Position numbers and translations under genes: made by a program | Shown: positions 47,516-60,790 of the stretch, one piece after another | Position numbering within the stretch: the first letter of the stretch is position 1 | Layout of the letters: each line of letters opens with the position of its first letter | DNA from: Limnochordaceae bacterium | Lineage (GTDB): Bacteria > Bacillota > Limnochordia > Limnochordales > Geochordaceae | Direction of reading: 5' to 3' | Assembly (NCBI GenBank): GCA_014896295.1 | Contig: JADBKR010000007.1 | Span: 513,450 to 577,449 of the forward strand | DNA length: 64,000 bases | The notes under the pieces: generated by a model | The model's database searches: none | Told to the model about the DNA's origin: nothing | The model's input: the letters and a program-made list of their open reading frames with translations, nothing else

Positions 47516-47989
47516 TCAGGCGCGGGCCTTGTGGAGGCTTCGCATCAACGCCTGGTAGTGCCCCGGCGCCATCGTCGCTTCGCTCAGCTGGCCGGGGTCG
47601 ATCCAGCGCACCTCGTCCACCTCGTCTTTTTGGGCCGTGGGTTGGCTGGCCTGGGGCCGAACGAGATAGTAGAACCGCAACGAGTTGAAGGCATGCTGGA
47701 AAAAGGCGATGAAGCCCTGGTCGAACGCGACGAACTCCCCTACGGCCACGGGAAGCCCCGTCTCCTCCTGGTACTCCCTGGCCAGCCCTTCCTCCAGCGT
47801 CTCCCACGGCGCCACGGCCCCTCCCGGCAACTCCCAGTAGCCGCTGAAGTGAGACCGGGCGACCAGGACCTGCCCGTCCTGCAGCGCAATGCCGTAGGCG
47901 GCCGGGCGAAACCGCAAGGTCTGCGCCGGGAAGCGCCGCAACTCGCCGCGCACGGTCCGGCAGACCACCGTCTTGTCGGGCGCCTTCAT
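47516..47989 (-). CDS. Nudix hydrolase
   Basis: 157-residue pyrophosphohydrolase. The Nudix box G-x5-E-x7-REuxEExGu is complete (GGAVAPWETLEEGLAREYQEETGL), preceded by the substrate-side strand HFSGYWELP. The C-terminus has DEVRWIDPGQL. The substrate may be a nucleotide or a nucleotide sugar. I use ATG 47989 (MKAPDKTVV); an upstream in-frame start at 48058 adds a non-conserved leader. Confidence 0.85.
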   Translation of the reverse strand: MKAPDKTVVCRTVRGELRRFPAQTLRFRPAAYGIALQDGQVLVARSHFSGYWELPGGAVAPWETLEEGLAREYQEETGLPVAVGEFVAFDQGFIAFFQHAFNSLRFYYLVRPQASQPTAQKDEVDEVRWIDPGQLSEATMAPGHYQALMRSLHKARA

Positions 47990-48157
47990 GCTGTAGCCAG
48001 CACCTGCCCCGCCGCATAACTTTGGCTCCACTATACACCCGCAGGACATCCGGACCACTGCCCCCGGGGAGACGTGTCAAGGGCGGGTGCCCCTGGCGCG
48101 GGGGCCATGCTATCGCTAGAGTGTGTGCCGACGGTTCGATGTTTGGGGAGTCGTGTC

Positions 48158-48445
48158 GTGTCGCCCGAGTGCCAACGAGAGGAGACCGGGCCCGTCCGGC
48201 CGCCGGGGGCCCTCGGATGGCCTCCGGGGCCGCCACCCGAGTGGTGGCGCCTCTGGCACCCTCCTGCCAGAGAACAGCAGCCGGCTCGCGTCGCGCACCC
48301 CTCCTTGCTCTCTCAGGTCTGGATGTGGCGAACCCTCGCCGCCGCCTGGGAGAAGGAGGGCCGCTTCGACCTCGCCGCCCGGGCGCTCCGGGAAGCGGAG
48401 GCCTGGGAACGGGTGGCCGGCATCGCTCCGCCCCCTCTCCACTGA
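48158..48445 (+). CDS. Small hypothetical protein
   Basis: 95 residues, not recognised. The second half (SLLSQVWMWRTLAAAWEKEGRFDLAARALREAEAWERVAG) reads as a helical, TPR-like hairpin and has protein-like composition, while the first half is Pro/Arg-rich. A GTG at 48158 with GGGGAG 7 bases upstream gives a plausible start. It lies 55 bases before the dehydrogenase gene on the same strand. Confidence 0.4.
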   Translation: MSPECQREETGPVRPPGALGWPPGPPPEWWRLWHPPAREQQPARVAHPSLLSQVWMWRTLAAAWEKEGRFDLAARALREAEAWERVAGIAPPPLH

Positions 48446-48500
48446 CCGCCCGCGGCTGCCCGGCAGGAACCGGCCCGGCTGCGACGAAATGGGGCGGCTC

Positions 48501-49728
48501 ATGAAGGCGGTCCAGTTCCACACCACCATCCCGCAGTTCGTGGTGGGCAAGCTGGCCGGGGCCGTGGCCCGTTCCGCGTACACGACCCGGGGCATCGGCA
48601 GCACCCGCTCTGGTCGACGTGCCGGTGCCGGAGCTGCCCGGCCCGCGCTGGGCCCTCATCCGCACCCGCATGGGCGGGATCTGCGGTAGCGACCTGCACA
48701 CCATCTTCCTGGAGTCGAGCCCCTCCACGTCCCCGTTCGCTTCCTTTCCCTTCACCTTCGGCCACGAGAACGTCGGGGTCGTGGAGCGTGCCGGGCCGGA
48801 GGTCCGAGGCGCCGCTCCGGGACAGCGGGTGGTCGTCGACCCGGTGCTGGGCTGTGAGGTGCGGGGTATCGACCCGCCCTGCCCGGCGTGCCGGCGCGGC
48901 GACTACCAGTTGTGCGAGCGCTTCACGGACGGGGCGTTGAGCCCGGGCATGCTCACGGGTACGTGCCGCGACACGGGCGGGAGCTGGGGCGAGTACTTCT
49001 TGGCCCACGACTCCCAGCTGATCCCCGTCCCCGACTCGCTGAGCGACGAGGCGGCCCTCATGGCCGAGCCCTTTGCGGTGGCCTTGCATCCGGTGCTGCG
49101 CTTTCCGGCGCGGTCCGGCGAGACGGTGCTGGTCATAGGAGCCGGGACGGTCGGGTTGGCGGTCGTGGCGGCGCTGCGCGCCACCGGATCGCCCGGGCGG
49201 GTCGTGGTGGTGGCCCGCCACGCTCACCAGGCCGAGACGGCGCGCCGGTTGGGCGCGGATCTGGTCGTGACGGCCCGGGGCCCCCGCCTCTACCCCGCCC
49301 TGGCGGAGGCGCTGGGCGCGCGGCTGTTGCGGCCCATCATCGGCAAGCCGGTGCCGGTCGGCGGCGCCGACCTCACCTTCGAGTGCGTGGGCACGGGGCC
49401 GAGTATCGACGACGCGCTGCGCTTCACCCGGGCCGGCGGGCGGGTCGTGCTCGTGGGCCTCGCCTCCACGCCCCGCAACGTCGACTGGAGCCCCATCTGG
49501 CTCAAAGAGCTCCAGGTACAGGGCACCTTTTGCTACGGCGTGGAGCGGCTGCCCGACGGGCGGCGCATCCGCACCATGGCCTACGGGCTGCAGCTCATGG
49601 AGCAGGGCAAAGCGGATCTGGGCTTCCTGGTGACCCACCGCTTCCCGCTCGAGCGTTGGAGAGAAGCGATCCAGGCGGCGGCGCGCAAGGGCCCGTCAGG
49701 GGCCATCAAGGTCGCGCTCGTCCCCTGA
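48501..49728 (+). CDS. Zinc-dependent alcohol dehydrogenase-like (MDR) enzyme, frameshifted near the N-terminus
   Basis: About 408 residues when repaired. The N-terminus MKAVQFHTTIPQFVVGKLAG (from 48501) is in one frame and the rest in another. Near 48598-48607 removing one base joins TTRGIGS to PALVDVPVPELPGPRW. The remaining body has the catalytic zinc Cys in GGICGSDLHT, His-Glu in FGHENVGVV, a Cys-rich structural loop (CEVRGIDPPCPACRRGDYQLC), the Rossmann motif VLVIGAGTVGLAVVAAL and FECVGTGPSIDDAL. Substrate unknown. Confidence 0.82.
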
Positions 49729-49771
49729 GCGGCGAGGCCGGGCGCCGTATTCTCGCCCTTTCCCCCGCCGG

Positions 49772-51433
49772 CTACCGGCTCACGAGCAGCTGGGCCAGGA
49801 GCATCTTGAGGATCATCGCCGTGGGGTAGACGGTCGCGTAGCCCACGTGCGGGATCTCCGACCCTGCCTGCTCCGTCGCGAAGGCGAGCAGCGCGGGCTG
49901 GGTCTGCAGCCCCGCCAGCATCCCCGTAACCACCGGCATGGGGATACGCAGCAGCCGGTAAGCGACCACCAGGGTGCCAAGGGCGGCTCCGGCGGCTACC
50001 GCCACCGCCGTCACGAGCACGCCCGGCCCCGCTTGCTCGAGCGTGCTCAAGAGCGCGTAACCCGACCGGGTCCCGATCCCCGCGAGAAACAACGCCAGCC
50101 CCATTTGGCGGAGCGTCAAGTTGGCATTGTGCGGCTGGATCCAGACGATGGGTCCCGTGCGCCCCAGCGTGCCGAGCACCAGCGCGGCCACCAGCGGCCC
50201 GCCCGCGAACCCCAGCCGGAGGGTCGCGCCTGCCGGCAAGGGCACCGGAATCAAGCCGAGCAGGAGCCCGAGCCCGATACCGAGCGAGACGCTCGGAAGG
50301 TCGATCTCGGACAGCTCCCGGTACGAATCCCCGAAGAAGGTGGCAAGCGCTCCGAGTCGCTCCCTCGGCGCCACGACCCGCACCCGGTCCCCCAGTTCCA
50401 GCACGGTGGACGCGCTCGGGATCAGATCCACGTCGCCCCGCTTGATGCGGGTGATGACGGCCCCGAACCGGGCCCGGAGGTCCAGCTCCCGGATGGGCTT
50501 GCCCGCCACGGCCCGGTTGGAGACGAAGATCCGGCGAAAGTCGATCTGGCTGCGATCGAGCTCCGGCCGCTCCCGGCTCGGTACGCCGAACAGGGGGGCC
50601 ACCTGCTCCAGCTCCTCCTCGGGCCCGACCAGGGTGACCACGTCGCCGAGCTGCAGTACTGTCGCCCCGGTGACCACCATCTGCTGACCGGCACGCTTGA
50701 GCCGGCTGAGGATGACCCGCACGGAGGGCGGGCGCCCCCACCGCTCCGGTCGGCGCATGAGCTCGGCCACCGTCACGCCCGTGACCTCGGGCCGGGTCAC
50801 CTCGACGTCGCAGTTGGTGACCCGGTCGCCTCCCTCTCCTGTCGCCCGGGCGAACTCCCGTGCCTCCCGCCGGAAGTCGACCCGCCACGCCCGCGCGCAC
50901 GCACCCATGCAGGCGATCATCACGAGCACTCCCGCCGGGTACGCCAGGCTGTACCCCACCACGGGAGCGGTGGCGGCCTGGTGCCCTTGCGCCTGGAGCG
51001 TCTCCACCACGGCGGCCAGGGCAGGCGTATTGGTGAGGCTGCCCGCGAAAACCCCGGCGATGACCGGCCCCGGCAGGCCGAAAAGCCGGCCGAGGCCCCA
51101 CGCGATCCCGGCCGCCAGCGCCAGCACGCCCACCGCCAGGGCGGTGTCCCGCAGGCCGCGCCGCCTGAGGGACCGGAAAAAGCCGGGCCCCGAGGCCAGG
51201 CCCACGGTATAGACGAAGAGGACCAGACCAAACTCGTAGACGAAGTCGGGCAGCGCCAGCCGCGGGTCGATGGCGCCGAAGGCGAGCCCCACCAGCAGGA
51301 TGGCCGCCACGCCCAGGGTGAAGCCGCCGACGCGGACGCGCCCCACCACGTAGCCGATCCCCGTGACGGCAAACAGGAGCAACAAGGGGCTTGCGGCCAG
51401 CACCCCTGCAATGGCCGGCACCAAGCCTGCCAT
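49772..51433 (-). CDS. AspT/YidE/YbjL-type transporter with two RCK_C domains
   Basis: 553-residue membrane protein. Two halves of about five helices (first SPLLLLFAVTGIGYVVGRV...GVFAGSLTNTPALAAVVE; second around LGIGLGLLLGLIPVPL...LAGLQTQPALLAFATEQAG) repeat the Asp-Al_Ex pattern with GS(L/Q)TNTPAL-like signatures. Between them two cytosolic RCK_C domains (VLQLGDVVTLVGPEEELEQVAPLFG and VLELGDRVRVVAPRERLGALATFFG) may bind a ligand. In AspT the family exchanges aspartate for alanine; here the substrate is not known. A GTG at 51442 overlapping the pckA stop is an alternative start. Confidence 0.85.
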   Translation of the reverse strand: MAGLVPAIAGVLAASPLLLLFAVTGIGYVVGRVRVGGFTLGVAAILLVGLAFGAIDPRLALPDFVYEFGLVLFVYTVGLASGPGFFRSLRRRGLRDTALAVGVLALAAGIAWGLGRLFGLPGPVIAGVFAGSLTNTPALAAVVETLQAQGHQAATAPVVGYSLAYPAGVLVMIACMGACARAWRVDFRREAREFARATGEGGDRVTNCDVEVTRPEVTGVTVAELMRRPERWGRPPSVRVILSRLKRAGQQMVVTGATVLQLGDVVTLVGPEEELEQVAPLFGVPSRERPELDRSQIDFRRIFVSNRAVAGKPIRELDLRARFGAVITRIKRGDVDLIPSASTVLELGDRVRVVAPRERLGALATFFGDSYRELSEIDLPSVSLGIGLGLLLGLIPVPLPAGATLRLGFAGGPLVAALVLGTLGRTGPIVWIQPHNANLTLRQMGLALFLAGIGTRSGYALLSTLEQAGPGVLVTAVAVAAGAALGTLVVAYRLLRIPMPVVTGMLAGLQTQPALLAFATEQAGSEIPHVGYATVYPTAMILKMLLAQLLVSR

Positions 51434-51438
51434 CCCGA

Positions 51439-53031
<1,593 letters not shown>

Positions 53032-53104
53032 GCCCGATCGACCGCCCTTCTCACGGATGCCTCGCCCACCCCCCACGCCCGGCACCCGCCCGGTGAGCCC
53101 TTGC

Positions 53105-53449
53105 TTACGTCGCCCGCACCGCAGTCCCTGCCGGGCCGGCGGGCCGTTGCTGCGCCAGGATCCGGTGCGCGTCGTCGTAGCCCTGGCGCATCAAGGACGC
53201 AATCGCCCGGCTCTCGCCAAAGCCGAACGTGCCCGGCGCCTCCACACCTTCCGGCGGGCAGATCGGCACGATCCTGAGCGCCCGCTTGCGGCGGCCTGCG
53301 CTCTCGTACCCGATGGCCCGCTTCAGGCGGCGCATGACCGGGCTGTCGGGGTCGGGGCTCTCCTCGATGATCGAGACGATCTCGCTGACGAGCAACGCCT
53401 TGCGCAGGTCTCCGTACAGGAGCCGGTCGAGCATCAGCGGCCGCGACTC
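53105..53449 (-). pseudogene. C-terminal fragment of a patatin-like phospholipase-type protein
   Basis: 115 in-frame residues ending at a normal stop: [81 protein letters not shown]. This resembles the C-terminal end of patatin-like proteins. Upstream, the frame changes: FALDRLRVRYDA (about 53452-53490) lies in another frame and would join if one base were restored near 53450. Farther upstream only a weak NRSTPRDSLGHPKMIVPL stretch resembles the family. The N-terminal GxSxG part is not found because ordered sequence ends here. Family assignment is moderate. Confidence 0.55.
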
Positions 53450-55000
53450 GGCGCATCGTACCGCACGCGGAGACGATCAAGCGCGAACGGCCCCGCCTTT
53501 CGCATTACCCCCGGCGCTCCCTCAGCCGCACCGTGCGGGCGGTGCCAGTGAAGCGGCACGATCATCTTGGGATGTCCAAGCGAATCGCGCGGGGTCGAGC
53601 GGTTCATCGGGGGTACCAAATCCGGCACCACGCCGCGACCAGTCTCTGCGCCTGCGGGCGAAGGAAGGAGCCCGAGACGCCTGAGCAGGGGGCGGCACCG
53701 CATCCTCAGTACCCGCGTCCGGCTGCGCGCACGGAGGTGCCCGGGCACGTGGGTCACCCCGCGCGCGCCCCAGTTGCAGGATGGTCGCGCTGCATCACTA
53801 CCCCGGATCGGCGCGGCGAGAGTCGCCCATGCGCGCCGGGGCGGTGGAAGCGACACAGCCGCCGCGCACCACCTCGCCGTCAGCAGGGAATCAGTGGCCC
53901 ACGCCACGCGGCACGAAGGGCGAGCGGACCGCGTACACCACACAGTGCCCGCAGGGCCTGGCAGCCCGCCCGAGTTGATACCAGGAGGCCCGCTGACCTG
54001 GGAGCCGCTCTGCTCGACTCCAGCCCTCAGGGTTGCCGGCTCGGGCTGCCTCCGCCATCCGCCGGTGACCGCGATGGACGACCACGCTGGCGATGCCGAT
54101 GCCCGCACGAGAAAAGACCGGAGCAGCTTCGGAAACACGAACTCGTTCGAAAACGCTTCCCAGAACCGCTGATCAGGCAGCCACCACGGGCGACTCACCG
54201 CCCATCATTGGCCTACCAGCACCTTACGGGCGGCATCTCCCAGCGCGGACATGGCGAGTTAACACTTCCACACCGCCTCTGACAGCCGCCTTTACATTTC
54301 CGCCAGTTTCTTCACCACCCACTTACGCATCGTCAGTTCATTTGCCACCACCGCGTTCGACATCTGACTTCCGGTAGTGCCCGCGCGACAATGCCGTTGC
54401 GGGGTGCGACGCCATCATTAATGGACATTGGCGCTGCGGGGTACAGCGGTCTGCATCATCGCTGGGTACGGCTTCGTGTGGTGGATCTGGCGGAGGTCAT
54501 GACATGCGATCTTCTGGGCTCCCTGGTCATCGCCACAGCATCAAACGCTGCTCGTCAGATCAATACAAGCGGGTGAAGACGCTGCTCAGAGGAGCTGCCA
54601 TAGAAGCATCACCACCTGGAAGGAACAGTTATATGTATCATGACTAGGGGTTATACCACATAACTATTGAGACCACTTGATTACAACCATCAGTCAGGAG
54701 CACAGCGCGCTTAGCCGAGAAGCCAACCTGGAGGGAGAGCCACCACTGGAACCACTGGGCACGCCAGCGCCACCGGGCGGATCGCCTCCGTTTTGCGTCT
54801 TTGCCAGCCATCCTCGCCCACTTTCCTTTCCCACGGGTTCGCCGAAGTTTTCACTGCCGCAGCGGGGACCTCGGCACCAGAAGCTTTCAGTATGAGTCTG
54901 TTGCCAGGAAGCATTTGACACACCTCAAACTTTTTAACATGGGGAGAGGTGATCTGCTGTAGCTCTAGGACTAATGGGCGCATCAGGCGCGCGCTGGGAT
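53450..55000. other. Start of disordered tail: no supportable gene
   Basis: Still GC-rich for the first several hundred bases, then mixed. Frames on both strands read as Arg/Pro/Ser noise without ribosome sites or family motifs. The first few hundred bases may be an error-rich continuation of the patatin-like gene; I see nothing else. Confidence 0.5.
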
Positions 55001-56350
55001 CGAGGATGCGCCAGCGGATCTATCCACCATTGCGTGCCTGCAGCCGCACCCGCCCGACAGGCGTCTGGAGAGGCGTGGATGCATTCCTTTTCCACCAGAA
55101 ACGCGATTAGCCTAGAACTTCTGGACCCAGTTCGAGGTCAGGAACAAAGTCTACCTCACCGTGACCGACGGGTCCGGTGGCGGGCCATCTCTCGGGCCAC
55201 CGGCTTACGACTCCACGACGGCTACAGCAGCCTACGCAGGGAGGGCAAGGGAGAGGCAGCACGGACACTCATCAGGAGGTGCGCTGGCTCAGACGGATCG
55301 GGCATTCTCTCCGACGCGCGGTGCGGCGGGACGTGATCCGGACAATCACGGCGAGCTGCGCCTGCGAGCCTGGTCGCGTGCAGTCGACCCCAACCTGCCC
55401 TACAGAGTGCTTTCCCCGGATGCTACTACGGAAGTTGCGGGCGAAAAGGCAAACAAACCGGCAGTCTTGCTGTCAAGCTTCCACATCCACCGACCGGCCA
55501 TCGACGAGGCGTTCACCGTGCGCGATGAAAGGGATCGCGTACTTCCCACACGGCCCGTCCCAACGCCTGCCGACGGCGGTCGGCGAGGAGGACTGGCAGC
55601 GGCGCTTCGAGGGCCATCGCCTGCCACCGGAGCCAGGTGGACGGCCCCACTTTGGAGCTGTACAAGTTTTACTTCCGACCTGAAGAGGCGCGGGAGTACG
55701 AGCGACGGCAGGATGCGCGAGCGGGCCGAGGCGTTTCGGGTGCTCACTCCTCAGATGATGCACTGTTTCGTCGACACTGGCGCGGATCTGAGGCCCGGAC
55801 CCGGCAGGCGGGCACGGATCGGCGCGAGGGCGGCGAGGTGTCAGGGAGGAGGAAGGGAGCGGAGGGATCGTTGTCGGCAGACGACGTGCGTCTTCACCGC
55901 AGGCCCCAGGCGCTACGCAGGGGCTGGAGTGGGTGGCCCGGGCAGGCGCAGACCTGCGCCATCTCTCTCCTTCGGCTTGCTGCGCCTGGGGCAGGGCCAG
56001 GCACAAGAGGTGGCTCTCGCCGGCGAGGGAGGCGGTGCTGAGTGCTCGTGGAGGGGGCAGTCTGGGCGATGCAGGGCCGAGATTCGGCTCGGAGCGCCCG
56101 GGGCTTCGCAGCCTTCAGATCGCTGGGAGGCTGGGCTTTGCAGGCCAGGGGGGTCTTTCCTGGCGCAGCAGGCCAGCAGACTCTGGGCCTGCCTGCCGCG
56201 GCACCGAGGGCGCGTCGTCCGGGCTCACGCCCCGCTGCTGGCGGCATGGATCAAGCCCTTTGCAGCTACGCCATTACAGCGATTACGCGCCGCTGCCGGC
56301 CGGGCGCTTGCTTGTCTTGGGGATCACTTGGAGAGGTTACAACGTGAAGC
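55001..56350. other. GC-rich part of the disordered tail, no recognised gene
   Basis: Long open frames exist on the plus strand in more than one register (for example about 55161-56462), but they overlap each other, lack ribosome sites and show Gly/Arg/Ala-rich composition expected of random GC-rich DNA. A stretch reading GPTLELYKFYFRPEEAREYERR is the most protein-like but has no match I know. Confidence 0.45.
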
Positions 56351-59300
56351 CACCAGTTTTGCAGAGTGCATTACTGCCAGCGGAGGGTCCAGATCTGGCG
56401 GGACAGGCAGGTGCGGCCCTGCGCCTGCCTGTGGAGCCTTCACAAACCAGCCCGGCAGATGATTCAAGTTACCGCCTGACACGACACAGCCATCTGCAGC
56501 GTGGAGACGGAAGAGGTGTACTTCTTTTCGGATCTGTAAACCAGCCTGGGGCTTCAGTAGGATGCTCCGCAGCCCTTCCAGATCGCGTCGGGCGCGCGCG
56601 TCACGGACGGGCGGCGACGTTGCTTCACCTTCAGATTTTCCGCACCGTGGCGGCGGCCGGGCTCGCTCCGCGCGCTCCACCACACGCTGGAATTTTTGGC
56701 CGGCGCCAGGCGGCACCCTGCCTGGGCGTCCCAGGGACGATCCGACCGCACGCCTTTTTGGGGCAGCGAAACCCGCCGGACTGAAGGTGCGGCGCGAGCT
56801 CTGCTAATCGAACTGCGCCCCGACCTTCGCTTCCGGTTGGGGCCACTTCGACGAACTGCGCCAGCCACTTTCGGTCTTTTTGCCCTGCCGTTTCGTCACA
56901 CCTTTGCGACGAGCCAGCGCGCTTCGATGCAGGGGGTGCGCAGCCGAGCGCGCCAATGGGCAGGCCCCATCCACAGCGGCGGGCATGCGCTCTGCGCTCA
57001 GGGCTGCCACCTCCGGCGATCCCATCAGGCACGAGTTCACGAGGTAGAAAAGAGCCCCCTGCAATGGTGGGCCGGGAGGCGTCTCTTTCCACATCAATAT
57101 CATTTCAGACCAGGGACAGGAGCTTCTCCAGTCTGCCAGCTGCCCAGGTGGACCACTTCCCCCCGAGTCAATCCAGTTCATACTCCGATCTTTTGTTGAC
57201 CTTGCGACTGGGCAGGGGCTTTCAAGCACCACACTGGCGACGCCTAGCCGCCTTCCTTCCTTCCGTTCCTTAGGCTTTCCAGACACAGGGATCTCGTGCT
57301 CCACCTCACGCCCTGGCTGCTCCACGTGAAAGTCGAACCATTTCGGCGGGCTTTCCCACGAAAATGAATATGGAGCCATTTGCCCTCATCCAGAAACATG
57401 ACTTACTGTGGCTTTACCAACAGGATAATTTTAGCATGGGGGATCAGGGTTCACGCCCTGGCCCACTCATTCATCCACCTGGAACTCAATGAACCAGCGC
57501 TTGCGGGCCGGTGGATGGTTACCTCATGGCCACCTCCCGGAACCGGAGACCACCCAGACACCTGTGGCAGTGATAAGCAATGCGACCCAGCCTCCCACCA
57601 GGACAGTGGGCTCTCAGGAGTACGTCTGCACGGCTCAGTCTTGGGAGGCAGAGCCGGACAAGTTAATTGGATGTTCCAAAACCATGAATTGGAAGATACC
57701 GACCCACACCCGACTGGTTCCGCTATCAGACAAATCCTTGAAGGAGGCATCAAAAAATAACAGTTGCTTCTGCGCTCCCAGGATAGAGCTTCCGATTGAC
57801 CATGGTTGGGTATTACCTGATCCCACGCCAGCGTCAAATGAAACCCCATCTCCCCGACAAGATCTTCGACGCTGCGCTTTGCACTCGACTTCACACTTTC
57901 GCAGCGATCATGACACCACGCGGACCACGGGTGAGCGCAAACTGGAAAAGCTTTCCTGCAGGGACAATCATGACCATCCGGAGGGTGTCTGACGGGCCAA
58001 GAGTTAGAAGCGCTGAGGGCCGGACAAAACTCAACGGCTTTGCCGCGTCGGAATTGTTACCTCTTGTTCCGGAGACCAGGATTATTATTGTCTGGATTAG
58101 TATCAAACTCCACATGGATGTGAAAAGCATCAGTCTGCATTGCATCAGAGTGAAAAGCTTCAGCATCTTTTCCACCACGTTCATATTCCACCACCAGAAG
58201 CTGGGCTTTGTCTGATGGGTCAGTGCACCATCCCAGACTTCCTGCTGAATTTTCCAGGGCCCCCGCCAGCACAAGGGCGACTTCCCCTAAGCTCTCCAAG
58301 CTCTGTGGAAGCGCAGATTGCGGACCAAATAGGGGACCTGTGGCTGATCATTGGCCGCCGCGCACTGCATTTTTTTACCTGATGCTACGTAACTTGCCAT
58401 TGAGCCATCCATCTGAAGGACCAGCGGATCAGGGATTACGGGTCCGCGTTTTTTCAGGCGTGGCGCTGCGTCCACAGTGCGTGGCATCTGGAGATTGCCG
58501 AGTGCCGGGATCACTGAGCTCGCTACACCAGGCGGCGGCTGTCCAGGGCTCCCAGGATCCAGTTGCACTCTGTGGCTGCTCATGCTCTGAGAGCAGGTTT
58601 TATCAGGAGGCTCAAAGCATCCACAGGAGTGCAGAGGCGGCGAGCGCTCGGAAACCAGGTGGCGCTCGACGACTTTTTCCCGGATGGACAGCATGGTCAG
58701 CGAAATGCAGATCCGATGCGCTACCAGGGCATCTCTCGCGCGTAGCGACAGGGCCCACTCGTAGTTGACGCAGCTCCGGCCCAGAGTCGGAATCACACGA
58801 CCAGGCGGTTTTGCCCGACTTCATTACAGAGACCGTATGCGTCCGGCATAGCCTTCAAATCACGAGCAGGAGAGGACGCTTGCTTTGAGGGGATCAGAGG
58901 GTAAAAGCTCCGGCGTCTTCTTCACGAGGATTGGCGTCTCTCAGCCGAGGCCACCCAGGATCACTGCACGCCAAATAGTGATGATCTGAGGGGCTGAAGC
59001 CCCTCCACGAAGCCGAAGTAGCGCTCCACTGGCGTCGGCCTCAGGGCGACGACAGCCGGCTGCGTCCAAGTGTTGGGTACCCAAGGACGGGACGATCCCC
59101 AAGCGAGGTCTTTGTGGAAGAGGCGTATATAAGGATTGTTGATGTCATTGAGCTACATTAGCTGTACACTCGGAGGTGGTACCTTTACCCCTCAGGTTCA
59201 TGTGCGCCCAGCTTCCACTTCCCTTCCACTCTTCCAGGGGTTCCACCACACCATATGGGGCTCCTGCTCAGAAGAAAAGCCTCAGGCACAGAAGCTTTGG

Positions 59301-60400
59301 CGCCCGAGAGTCTCCGTGCCGCTTCGTGCAGCATGGCCGGCATCCGCGATGGCCCACGCCATTGGCGAAACCTGCCCTCCGCCGCGACACAAAAAGCACT
59401 GTGCACGGGCGGCTTGGCACGAGCAGGGGTGAGGCGGGTGCGATGCAGCTCTAGCGGAAGCTTTCACAGGAGCGTCACTAGCAGAGGGCCTCATGTCACG
59501 GCGGCAACCCTTTACGGATCCATCAGGTCTGATCGTGGAGTCAACTTCCACCTTTCCACAGCCATGAACTCCAGCGGCTGCAGAGCGCTCTTTGTTTTTC
59601 CACCACACCATGGCAGGAGAAACCTTCCAAATACCAGGACTCTGGGACTTTTACTTACTTCACGGGAGAGAAGGGGGAGGGTCAACCATGGAGCATCATC
59701 TGGCTGACACTTTAAGCAGTAGCCACTGGCCTCACCTCAGCCGCGCGGGATCAGCGTTTTCAGCTTTGGCGCCAGCTTACCCGCCGCTTTGCGTTCGTCA
59801 CGGACTGCCGACGCGGGCCCGGGGATCTGCGGCGGCGATCACAAGAAGCTCGTTATTACAGTTCAGCGCGCCAGCCCGGACGTCGAAAAAAAGCGATGAG
59901 TTATCGGGGTACTTTTTCACCGTACGCCTCGAAACTCGCTGGCAAAACCGCGCTGGCCAGACCGCGGCCGAGCGGCGCCGGATCAGCGTTTCAGACCGAC
60001 GAGTTATTCCGGTACCACTGCTCGGAAACGCGGCCTTTCCAACTCCGGACTGACGCGCTCGATCAGCGTTCATCCGGCAATCGAAACAAACTGGTTGAGG
60101 AGACCTGCAGGGCTGGCGCGGCGTTCCAGCTCCACCCTCTGACCTGAGGTCATTTACGTCAGCGTCTTGCGCCTTTCAGGAGGTGGCATCCAACCTACGG
60201 AAAATGGCGGATGCTGTGGGCGCTCAGACCGTCAGAGACCAGCCAACGCCTGGGTACCGGCACCTGTTGGCAATACGTTGCATGATAAGCGTCAGCCAAG
60301 ACACAACCCTGGCTGGGATGATTATTCCCAGTTCCACCATCAAACTTTGAGAAGGCACTCTTTCCTTCCCAAGACAATGAGGGCTTACATCCCTGTGTTT
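56351..60400. other. Mixed-composition tail, mosaic of short unlike segments
   Basis: Composition changes every few hundred bases. Some stretches (about 57400-57800, 58400-58600) are poor in CG pairs and look vertebrate-like; others are CG-rich. No operon structure, RNA gene or mobile element is seen. Confidence 0.45.
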
Positions 60401-60790
60401 CTGGGGGATTTTATGCATTTCAGAGGGATGATTTCTTTCTTGTGGACATTACTTTAGGGAAGGGATCTCATTTTCCCTCTCAGAGTTGTGTGAACTCTTT
60501 AAAAGTAAACTTCCATTGAAGGTCTCTCTTCATTACAATTAGCCTTACCAGATATATAACAGGCTGGTTTTTTTTTGAACTTTTTTCTGCTCTCCTCAGA
60601 GCGGCTGCTTCAGAGTTAACTAATTCCTTGACTTATCAAAGCATGAAAGCAAGGAGTTCCTCTAAGGGTTCAGGAAGAAACCATCTTCTCAAACTTTCAA
60701 ACTTTCAAAAAAATATGCAGTTCCGGAGTTAGGAAAAAAAAGTTAACTCTAATTGACTTTGCTTCCTGCACTGGAAGGGACAGAAGAAGC
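60401..60790. other. AT-rich island
   Basis: Visibly AT-rich against everything else in the window, with homopolymer runs (for example TTTTTTTT near 60570 and AAAAAAAA near 60735), a short tandem AAACTTTC pair near 60690-60707 and two AGTTAAC copies. No coding frame of note. Confidence 0.5.

Noticed and set aside
55161..56462. A 433-codon plus-strand frame in the tail
   Set aside because: No ribosome site, other long frames overlap it in different registers, composition is that of random GC-rich DNA, and no domain is visible.
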